A DNA stretch of 64,000 nt, taken from Anaerolineales bacterium (GTDB lineage: Bacteria; Chloroflexota; Anaerolineae; Anaerolineales; Villigracilaceae). The position numbers and the translations under genes were made by a program. The notes under the pieces are model-generated. The model ran no database searches. It was given only the letters and a program-made list of their open reading frames with translations, and was not told the origin of the DNA. Position 1 is the stretch's first letter; the number at the start of each line of letters is the position of its first letter. Of this stretch, positions 26,193-33,288 are shown piece after piece. Location: NCBI GenBank assembly GCA_015075275.1, contig JABTUU010000002.1:558001-622000 (forward strand). The letters run 5' to 3'.

Positions 26193-27701
26193 TTAACTCA
26201 AATCATATCCTTCCGGCAGCCAACAACACAATACCAGTTCTCTCGCGGCCTTGACCTCGTCCATTCTGCCGAAGCGGGTCGTGTGCGGCGCAGATTTGAC
26301 GACCTCGGGCGCGGTCTTCGCTTCCTCCGCAATTTTAATCATCGCGTCGGCAAAAGCATCGAGCGTATCTTTGTTCTCCGTCTCGGTCGGTTCGATCATC
26401 AGCGCCTCAGGGACGATGAGTGGAAAATAATTCGTAGGCGGATGAAAATTGTAGTCCATCAGGCGTTTAGAAATATCCAGGGCACGCACGTCTGAGCCTT
26501 CAAAGCGTCCTTCTGCGACGAATTCATGCATACAAATGCGATCATAGGGAATCTTATAGGTATCGCGCAATTTTGCCTGCAAATAATTCGCATTCAGCAC
26601 CGCATATTGCGCGATGTCTTTTAACCCGTCGGGACCTTGCATGGCGATGTAAGCAAACGCGCGCACCAGCCCGCCTCCGAAATGACCGTGAAAAGTTTTC
26701 ATGCGTCCGATCGTTTTTGCAGGTGTGATAAATCCGTACAGCGGAGGCGTCTCATCGTCGCCCTCTTCAACAATGCCGACGAGCGGGTCGGGCAAGAAAT
26801 CTAGAAGATGTTCCGCCGCCCCAACGGGACCGGAGCCGGGACCGCCGCCGCCGTGCGGGACAGCAAATGTCTTATGTAAATTGAAATGCATCACATCAAA
26901 ACCCACGTCGCCCGGACGGACGATGCCGAGCAGCGCGTTCAAGTTCGCGCCGTCGCCATACATCAGACCGCCGCATCCATGCACCAGCGAGATTACTTTC
27001 TCGACATTCTCATCGAACATGCCGAGCGTATTTGGGTTAGTGAGCATCATGCCGACAACCGTGTCGTCGCATGCCGCTTCGAGCGCGTTCAAGTCTACAT
27101 TGCCGCGCGAGTCGGATGGAATTGTGACAACGGTCATGCCCATCATCCCGACCGAGGCGGGATTCGTGCCATGCGCGGCGTCGGGGATGAGCATCTTCAC
27201 GCGCTTATCGTCGCTGCGCGATTTATGGTAGGCGCGCATCATCAAGATACCGGTAAATTCGCCTTGCGCGCCCGCCGCAGGCTGCAAGGTTACGCCGGCA
27301 AAGCCTGCGATCTCTTTCAGCCATTCTTGCAGTTGATACATCAACGCCAGATTGCCCTGCGCGGTTTCAATCGGCTGCAGCGGGTGCGTGAACAGAAAGC
27401 CGGGCAATCGACATACATCTTCATTTATCTTCGGGTTATATTTCATCGTACACGAACCGAGAGGATAGAAACCGCCATCCACCGAATAATTGAACGAAGA
27501 GAGGCGCGTATAATGGCGAACCACATCCGCTTCGGCGAGTTCGGGAAGCGGCAGTTCGGAGCGCAGTAAATGCGGCGGAGGCGCTTCCATGGCAGGGACG
27601 TCGGACGCGGGCATCCGTACGCCGACTCGCCCCGGCGAGGATAGATCGAAGACCGTCGGCTCGACTACTTTCGGCGACGTCGCTTCTAATGCGTTAACCA
27701 T
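26193..27701 (-). CDS. gcvPB: Glycine dehydrogenase (decarboxylating) subunit 2
   Basis: 502 residues. The PLP-binding lysine is Lys277 in the motif HFNLHKTFAVPHGGGGPGSG. With subunit 1 it forms the P-protein, which decarboxylates glycine and passes the aminomethyl group to lipoylated GcvH. The start overlaps the end of gcvPA by eight bases. It is the last gene of the riboswitch-controlled gcvH-gcvPA-gcvPB operon. Confidence 0.97.
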   Translation of the reverse strand: MVNALEATSPKVVEPTVFDLSSPGRVGVRMPASDVPAMEAPPPHLLRSELPLPELAEADVVRHYTRLSSFNYSVDGGFYPLGSCTMKYNPKINEDVCRLPGFLFTHPLQPIETAQGNLALMYQLQEWLKEIAGFAGVTLQPAAGAQGEFTGILMMRAYHKSRSDDKRVKMLIPDAAHGTNPASVGMMGMTVVTIPSDSRGNVDLNALEAACDDTVVGMMLTNPNTLGMFDENVEKVISLVHGCGGLMYGDGANLNALLGIVRPGDVGFDVMHFNLHKTFAVPHGGGGPGSGPVGAAEHLLDFLPDPLVGIVEEGDDETPPLYGFITPAKTIGRMKTFHGHFGGGLVRAFAYIAMQGPDGLKDIAQYAVLNANYLQAKLRDTYKIPYDRICMHEFVAEGRFEGSDVRALDISKRLMDYNFHPPTNYFPLIVPEALMIEPTETENKDTLDAFADAMIKIAEEAKTAPEVVKSAPHTTRFGRMDEVKAARELVLCCWLPEGYDLS

Positions 27702-29049
27702 ATTTCACCTCCGACAATACGCTCACAAGCGCGTCAATCTCTTCTTTTGAATTCATCTCAGTAACAGCGATCAACAGATGGTTCTTAAGCGCGGGATAAT
27801 CTTGACCCAGATCATATCCGCCGAGAATGCCGTGTTCCAGCAAATGTGCGTTGATCTCGCTGGCGGATTGCGGACACTCTAACACAAATTCATGGAAGAA
27901 AACATCCCGCGAAACTCCGTAGCCTTTGACCTTGTTCAGTTCATTTGCAGCGTAGTGCGCTTTTTGATAGCACAGATTGGCGACCTGCTTCAAACCGGCT
28001 TTACCGAGCACGCTCAAATAAACAGCGGAAGCGAGCGCAAGCAGACTTTGATTAGTGCAGATATTCGATGTGGCGCGTTCGCGCTTGATGTGCTGCTCGC
28101 GCGCGGTCAACGTGAGGACGTATCCGCGTTGACCTTTGTTGTCCACCGTTTCGCCGACCAACCGTCCCGCCATTTTATGAATGTATTGTTTGCGCGTCGT
28201 GAAAAAGCCAATGCTGGGTCCGCCGAACCACATCGGGATTCCAAGCGGCTGTCCATCGCCTACGACGATGTCGGCGCCCATTTCGCCGGGCGTCTTGAAA
28301 AGCGCCAGTGCGGTCGGGTTGGCAATTACGCAGACCAGCGCGCCTTTAGCGTGAGCGTCGTCAATGAATTTCTTATAATCGTATACACGTCCAAAAAAAT
28401 CGGGGTATTGCACAATGACGAGGCAAGTCTCTTCGGAGACGAGGGCTTGCAGGTCTTCAGCGGAGAAACGAACATCGGACAGCCCGTCATTTTCGCCGAC
28501 GATCTCAACGCCCATCGCTTGCGTATATGTGCGAATGACCTGACGATATTGCGGATGAATCGCTGGCGATAGAACGACCCTATTCCGCTTGCCTCGAAAT
28601 TGAACATGCGCAAGCGTGACGGCTTCAGCGGCGGCGGTCGCACCGTCGTAATGCGACGCATTCGACACGTCCATACCCGTCAACGCCGCCATTAACGATT
28701 GATATTCGAAAATGGCTTGCAATGTGCCTTGTGAAATTTCAGGTTGATACGGCGTATACGCGGTGTAAAATTCGCCGCGCCTCAACATGTGATCAACCAC
28801 CGACGGGATGTAATGATGATACATGCCGGCGCCGAGAAAAGAGATCAGATCGCCGCGCGCGTTTTCGTTCGCGTTAGCGATGTTGGAGAGTTCTTCCAAC
28901 GCTTCCATTTCCGTCCACGCAGGAGGTAAATTTAATTTTGGGAAGCGCTGCTTGGCGGGGATGGCGTCGAACAACTCGTCAAGCGATTGAACGCCGACGG
29001 TCGCGAGCATTTCATCGCGCTCGTGAGGGGAGATAGGGATATAGGTCAT
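27694..29049 (-). CDS. gcvPA: Glycine dehydrogenase (decarboxylating) subunit 1
   Basis: 451 residues, typical for the split P-protein. It begins MTYIPISPHERDEMLATVG and contains the family runs SFLGAGMYHHYIPSVVDH and YTPYQPEISQGTLQ. It shows no PLP lysine motif of its own, as expected for subunit 1. It is separated from gcvH by about 100 bases that hold a REP-like element and is overlapped by gcvPB. Confidence 0.97.
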   Translation of the reverse strand: MTYIPISPHERDEMLATVGVQSLDELFDAIPAKQRFPKLNLPPAWTEMEALEELSNIANANENARGDLISFLGAGMYHHYIPSVVDHMLRRGEFYTAYTPYQPEISQGTLQAIFEYQSLMAALTGMDVSNASHYDGATAAAEAVTLAHVQFRGKRNRVVLSPAIHPQYRQVIRTYTQAMGVEIVGENDGLSDVRFSAEDLQALVSEETCLVIVQYPDFFGRVYDYKKFIDDAHAKGALVCVIANPTALALFKTPGEMGADIVVGDGQPLGIPMWFGGPSIGFFTTRKQYIHKMAGRLVGETVDNKGQRGYVLTLTAREQHIKRERATSNICTNQSLLALASAVYLSVLGKAGLKQVANLCYQKAHYAANELNKVKGYGVSRDVFFHEFVLECPQSASEINAHLLEHGILGGYDLGQDYPALKNHLLIAVTEMNSKEEIDALVSVLSEVKYG

Positions 29050-29061
29050 AATAGTTTCCTC

Positions 29062-29145
29062 ACGTCATTGCGAGCGAAGCGAAACAATCTCCTTATTGCA
29101 AGATGCACAATTAACAGGAGCGTCCTTTAGACTCCTCGCAACAAC
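29062..29145. repeat. REP-like element, copy C (shorter)
   Basis: GTCATTGCGAGCGAAGCGAAACAATCTCC and a following GGAGCG...CTCCTCGCAACAAC resemble the arms of copies A and B in inverted order, although they are more diverged. It lies between gcvH and gcvPA inside the operon. Confidence 0.7.
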
Positions 29146-29152
29146 AGATTGA

Positions 29153-29530
29153 TTAATGCGATCTTTCTTCGCAATGCTTCTCGTATGCCGCCGCGTCCAT
29201 CACGTCGCCCTCAGCCGCGCCCTCAAGTTGGATCATCCACGCCGCGCCGAACGGATCGGCATTGATGGTTTCGGGCTTATCCATAAGATCTTGATTAACT
29301 GCAATGATCTTTCCGCCTGCCGGAGCATAGATCTCGGACGAAGCCTTCACCGATTCTACTGAAGCGATAGGCGTTCCCGCCGCGATCTCCTGTCCCGCCT
29401 CGACGAGAATCTCAACAAAGACAACGTCGGAAAGTTGATTTTGAGCGTAATCGGTGATCCCTATTTTGCCCGTCGTGGGATCGAACCATTCATCTGATTT
29501 TGCATATTTAAAAGTGGAAGGGGCGTTCAT
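29153..29530 (-). CDS. gcvH: Glycine cleavage system H protein
   Basis: 125 residues. Lys62 in SVESVKASSEIYAP is the lipoylation site, and the DEWFDPTTGKIGITDYAQNQ start is typical. The protein carries the aminomethyl group between P- and T-proteins. I placed the start at the ATG at 29530, preceded by GGAG. The longer frame reads back into the riboswitch and is not real. It is the first gene of the operon. No gcvT is attached. Confidence 0.95.
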   Translation of the reverse strand: MNAPSTFKYAKSDEWFDPTTGKIGITDYAQNQLSDVVFVEILVEAGQEIAAGTPIASVESVKASSEIYAPAGGKIIAVNQDLMDKPETINADPFGAAWMIQLEGAAEGDVMDAAAYEKHCEERSH

Positions 29531-29569
29531 TGTCGCAGGTCTCCTTGGTGAAAAAATATTTGATAACCT

Positions 29570-29596
29570 AAAAAGCGCGCGAAGATCGTCGCGCGC
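29570..29596 (-). terminator. Riboswitch expression-platform terminator before gcvH
   Basis: On the minus strand GCGCGCGA and TCGCGCGC pair around a six-base loop and are followed by TTTTT. It begins directly after the closing stem of the second glycine aptamer, as expected for a transcriptional on-switch. Confidence 0.85.
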
Positions 29597-29852
29597 CTCT
29601 GTGTCGTGACCTGAGAGATTAGCGTCGTCTCCTAGTTTTTCAGTTCGCTTGCGTTCCAACGCCCTGAGCTTCTGGCTGAGAATCAGCCTACTAGCAGACC
29701 AAAACTTTACACCGTCGGTATTCCTCGCGGAATTTTCCAGAGTTTAACCGGGACAGGGTCCTTTTGCCTGAGAGATTCATCTGGTTTCGCCTTCCCAGAT
29801 TTGCACCTTCGGCGCTCTTGTCGTCGTGACGACAACAACGAGACTCTTCCCT
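29597..29852 (-). promoter_or_regulatory. Tandem glycine riboswitch
   Basis: Read on the minus strand. The first aptamer (29749-29852) has GGGAAGAGTCTCG, GCGCCGAAGGTGC and CTCTCAGGCAAAAGGAC, all canonical. After a six-base linker the second aptamer (29597-29742) opens with CTCTGG, has CCGACGGTG and CTCTCAGGTCACGAC, and closes with CAGAG. Its middle stem is much longer than usual, including a GGCTGATTCTCAGCC hairpin. A terminator follows at once. Glycine binding should allow transcription into gcvH-gcvPA-gcvPB. Confidence 0.95.
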
Positions 29853-29875
29853 GACTGCCGTTAAATTGTGACTTG

Positions 29876-29904
29876 ATTGTACGGTTGAAAGAGGGGGAAG
29901 TCAA
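29876..29904 (-). promoter_or_regulatory. Promoter of the gcv operon
   Basis: TTGACT (29899-29904) and TACAAT (29876-29881) on the minus strand are separated by exactly 17 bases, just upstream of the riboswitch. Confidence 0.88.
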
Positions 29905-29918
29905 GCGGAAACTTCCTT

Positions 29919-29947
29919 TTGACAACGCGAAACACACGCTCTACAAT
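29919..29947 (+). promoter_or_regulatory. Promoter of the DMT transporter gene
   Basis: TTGACA (29919-29924) and TACAAT (29942-29947) with a 17-base spacer. It diverges from the gcv promoter, with 14 bases between the two -35 boxes. Confidence 0.88.
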
Positions 29948-29991
29948 AGGCAGGACATCACATACGTTCAAGCGCGCTAAAGGAAATTCAT

Positions 29992-30831
29992 TTGTTGTCT
30001 ATTTTATATGGTATTGCATCGTCGCTTTCATGGGGCGCAGGAGATTTCGCGGGCGGGTTAGCCAGCCGCAAGGTCGGCGCGTATCGCGCCGTGTTATATG
30101 CGGACTTCTTCGGGTTGCTGCTTCTTGCCGCGGCAGGATTCTTCTACCGCGAAACATTTCCCGCCTTAACTATAACTATCAATTCATTAATCGGCGGCAC
30201 GCTCGGTACGTTTGGCTTGTTAATTCTATATTACAGCCTAAGCGTAGGACAGATGAGCGTTGCCGCGCCGGTCTCCGCTCTATTCTCAGCGCTCTTGCCC
30301 GTCCTGTATAGCGCGGCGACCGAAGGGCTTCCCACTTCGATACAATTCGTCGGTTTCGCGCTCGCGCTCGCCGCAGTCTGGCTGATCTCGCAAGGCGACG
30401 GCGGATTCCACATCCGCAAACTCTCCGACCTGAAGCTTCCGACGCTCGCTGGACTGGGCTTCGGCGGCTACTTTATCTTTATTCACAACGCCGTTAATAA
30501 TAGCGGCGCCGTCTTATGGCCCATGATCCTCTCGCGCTTCGCCGGGACGCTGTTAGTCTTCCTTATTGTCGTAGCGCGGCGCGACCGGCTCTCAGTCCCG
30601 CGCGATGCGCGCGCGATCACGTTCGCCAATGCCACGCTCGACGTGGGCGGCAATTTCTTCTTCATTCTAGCCAGCCAACTCGGCAGGCTAGATATTGCCT
30701 CGATCTTAAGCTCGCTCTACCCCGGCGCGACGGTTATCCTCGCGCGGTTTATCTTAAAAGAACGCATCTCGCGCAAACAGGCGATCGGCATTGCGCTTGC
30801 TTTCTCGGCGATCTATTTTTTCACAGTATGA
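29992..30831 (+). CDS. EamA/DMT family transporter
   Basis: 279 residues with about ten membrane helices in two EamA halves (ASSLSWGAGDFAGGLASRK, then ASILSSLYPGATVILARF and FLKER-like ILKERISRKQ). Such proteins export or import small metabolites. The start is a TTG at 29992 (the next codon is also TTG), supported by AAAGGA seven bases upstream. A near-perfect promoter lies ahead. It diverges from the glycine operon, so an amino-acid or amine substrate is conceivable but unproven. Confidence 0.88.
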   Translation: MLSILYGIASSLSWGAGDFAGGLASRKVGAYRAVLYADFFGLLLLAAAGFFYRETFPALTITINSLIGGTLGTFGLLILYYSLSVGQMSVAAPVSALFSALLPVLYSAATEGLPTSIQFVGFALALAAVWLISQGDGGFHIRKLSDLKLPTLAGLGFGGYFIFIHNAVNNSGAVLWPMILSRFAGTLLVFLIVVARRDRLSVPRDARAITFANATLDVGGNFFFILASQLGRLDIASILSSLYPGATVILARFILKERISRKQAIGIALAFSAIYFFTV

Positions 30832-30859
30832 GCGCGTTACCATACGCGCTCTAATTTTT
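30830..30859 (+). terminator. Terminator overlapping the stop codons of two convergent genes
   Basis: GAGCGCGT (30830-30837) pairs with ACGCGCTC (30844-30851) and is followed by TAATTTTTTA. The transporter stop and the nicotinate phosphoribosyltransferase stop both fall in the stem-loop. Confidence 0.88.
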
Positions 30860-32180
30860 TATTCGCCAACGGTTTACGCCCTACTTTGGCCATTTCCACC
30901 CATTCGCTGCGAATCTTCACGCGCACTACATCGGCAGTGAAGTCGGTCACGGTGTCGCCATTATTATTGAACAGCCACGAACCCACCGCGTAGATATCTA
31001 CCGGCACTTCCAAGCGCTCAAACTTACGAATCTTATCGGGACCAAACCCGCCAGAGACGACGATCTTCACATTGCGGCAATATTCGCGCGCCGCTTCTTT
31101 CCAGACGGGTGGAAGGCTCCAGTTTTCCCATGCTGCATCTAACGCCCGCCGCACGATAAATGCCAGCCGCGGGTTAACTCCTAGATCTAACGCCGGGTCG
31201 CCCAGCGGTTCGACCGACACGTCGCGCACGCTTCCGCTTGTATCGAGACGCACGCCGTATAAAACATATTTTTCCGCTTCCGTTTCATTCCCCGCATCGC
31301 GCAATTCACGATATTTCGTAAACATCGCTTCGAGCGTGTGCAGCGAATCGCCAGCCGAGTCGTTATTGAAATCCACCAATGCAATGCGCGGAATCCGCGC
31401 CGGCAAGATGCGCGCAAACTGCATCATCGCCTCGGCTGTATCGCCGAGGAACGAAGCAATCGCCGCATGCGCGACCGTTCCACCGCCTGCGCCGCCCCAC
31501 CAATCGCCCTGCGCATCGGTCGAAACGAACGGACCAACCTCGCGCGAGAAATCCATGTTAAAGCGTTTGACCGCGATATTGTAAGCGTAGCCGTCGGCGG
31601 CTTGCACTTCGTGCAGGTCGAAGCGCGCTGGGAAAAACAATACTGGCTTGCCGCGCGCCGCCATGAGCGTTTCGTACACATTTGTCGCTACGCGACTGGA
31701 GCGCGTCAACACACCGAGAGTCGGCGTTTCGAGCAGGGCGAAATCGCGGTATCGTCCGCGCGCCTTGATCACCGGCTCGGCGTTTAACGGATTGCCATCC
31801 GATTTCACCATCGTCCCATCCTGTACCGCCCAGACCTCAAGATTATCCGAGGTGTCAATGAATGTATCGCCTTCCCAATATCCTGTACAGTGGCGGAGCA
31901 TTGCCAGCGCCTTATCCACGCCGACGACAACCGTATTGCCGATACGCCGCGTAAACCACTGCATCTCAACTTCAATATCGCCGACCGCGATATCTTCGGC
32001 GGAAATCGCCGGCGGGAGGTTGTTTCGTTCGCCGGCGTACGAGTAACGTTCCGCGGCGAGGACCGTAAGCATGCGCCCAATGTTCTCGAAGTATTTATCC
32101 GAGTACCAGCCGCGACGCATGCGCTCGACGTCGAGTTTAAAGGCTTCGTTAGTGAGACGAACATTATCAAAGACGCTCAT
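30837..32180 (-). CDS. Nicotinate phosphoribosyltransferase-like protein
   Basis: 447 residues resembling type II phosphoribosyltransferases of NAD salvage: TPTLGVLTRSSRVATNV, the run FGARRFD-like FPARFDLHEVQAADGYAY, and KIVVSGGFGPDKIRKFE before VDIYAVGSWLF. It would convert nicotinate and PRPP to nicotinate mononucleotide. It starts six bases after the isochorismatase-family gene, making a nicotinamide-to-NaMN pair very plausible. The usual active-site His pattern is altered (FPARFDLHEV), so the precise substrate deserves care. Confidence 0.85.
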   Translation of the reverse strand: MSVFDNVRLTNEAFKLDVERMRRGWYSDKYFENIGRMLTVLAAERYSYAGERNNLPPAISAEDIAVGDIEVEMQWFTRRIGNTVVVGVDKALAMLRHCTGYWEGDTFIDTSDNLEVWAVQDGTMVKSDGNPLNAEPVIKARGRYRDFALLETPTLGVLTRSSRVATNVYETLMAARGKPVLFFPARFDLHEVQAADGYAYNIAVKRFNMDFSREVGPFVSTDAQGDWWGGAGGGTVAHAAIASFLGDTAEAMMQFARILPARIPRIALVDFNNDSAGDSLHTLEAMFTKYRELRDAGNETEAEKYVLYGVRLDTSGSVRDVSVEPLGDPALDLGVNPRLAFIVRRALDAAWENWSLPPVWKEAAREYCRNVKIVVSGGFGPDKIRKFERLEVPVDIYAVGSWLFNNNGDTVTDFTADVVRVKIRSEWVEMAKVGRKPLANKKLERVW

Positions 32181-32186
32181 AATTGT

Positions 32187-33194
32187 TTACAAGAAATTAT
32201 CGGTGGATTTCACTATGTTCATTCCCGCTTCGGCAAACTTGGCAAACGCCGCATTTGCCGCGTCGGTATGATCCACAACGCCAGACACGACGACCGGCGA
32301 AGAGCAGTCTTCAAGCAGATAAACTCTTTTCGCCAGCGCGGGATCAACCGCATTGATGTCGTCGAGAAGGTCTTGTACCGTCCATGCGACGCAATGCGAC
32401 TTGGCTTGCCCGGCGATAACGAGCTTATCCGCTTGCTGTAATTGCTCGATAAATTTTGAGTTGCGTTTGCCGAGCGTCTCGCCCATCGGACCCGTTAACA
32501 CTTCGGGACCGATCGCCGAGTAATTTTCGGTAAACGTTTTATCTCCTTTAATTTCTATTTCATATTGCGTATTCCGCGCCACAGAATGAAAAAACAACGC
32601 TTCTTCAATTGACGAAACCAGCGCATGCCCAATTCCTCCAAGCATCGCATGGTAGGGCCAGATCGTGAGCGCGTATTTTCCCTTCTTCGCTAATTCCTCG
32701 GCATAATGAAGCGCCATTTGCTGCCCATACTCTGGAGCGACGCCCAACTCATCGGCAATGGCGGGGTTGAACTTCCATACGCCGCTCAGCAGTTCGGCGG
32801 CGCGGATGTCGGTATATGGCGCGGGATGTTCGCCCGCTTCGTTCACAAAGAAGACAGCGTGAAAGATCTGCATCGCCCTATGCGTATCCATTGTGGCGGT
32901 AATGTGCGTGATCTTCGCAAGATTACGATAGATGAATTCGCACAAGCGAACGGTATCTTCCACGGCGGCGCGTCCGCTGCGCCCGCCGACAAACAATTCA
33001 AAGCCGGGGATGGAAAACGTATTTTGCTCGTCCACCAGCAGCAACCGGGTAACGGTCGCATCAGCCGAAGCGGGTTGCAATCCGCATTGATGCGCCCACT
33101 TGCGCGCCTGTCCGGCGCGTTCTTCATAAGGCGTTCGCCAAACCGTCTCGGCTTTCTTCGCGTCAAAAAACTCTGGGATAGGAAGTTCGCTCAT
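32187..33194 (-). CDS. Isochorismatase/nicotinamidase-like hydrolase, extended
   Basis: 335 residues, longer than standard nicotinamidases (about 200). LLLVDEQNTF has the catalytic Asp55, and AGQAKSHCVAW has the nucleophile Cys268 of the cysteine hydrolase superfamily. HITATMDTHRAMQIFH matches the metal-binding area. The N-terminal 50 residues and an insertion before the Cys are extra. It is encoded directly ahead of the nicotinate phosphoribosyltransferase gene, so deamidation of nicotinamide is the likely activity. Start at 33194, supported by GGAGA. Confidence 0.85.
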   Translation of the reverse strand: MSELPIPEFFDAKKAETVWRTPYEERAGQARKWAHQCGLQPASADATVTRLLLVDEQNTFSIPGFELFVGGRSGRAAVEDTVRLCEFIYRNLAKITHITATMDTHRAMQIFHAVFFVNEAGEHPAPYTDIRAAELLSGVWKFNPAIADELGVAPEYGQQMALHYAEELAKKGKYALTIWPYHAMLGGIGHALVSSIEEALFFHSVARNTQYEIEIKGDKTFTENYSAIGPEVLTGPMGETLGKRNSKFIEQLQQADKLVIAGQAKSHCVAWTVQDLLDDINAVDPALAKRVYLLEDCSSPVVVSGVVDHTDAANAAFAKFAEAGMNIVKSTDNFL

Positions 33195-33288
33195 CGCGCG
33201 TCTTCTCCTTTTCAAACTATGCGCTGACAACGACATCGTTACGCAAGTATACCGTTGCGTCGTACAGATGACCTCGCCGCCTATATTT

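Noticed and set aside
29531-29659. Longer gcvH reading from 29659
   Set aside because: The extra codons lie in the riboswitch and its terminator. The family start matches the ATG at 29530.
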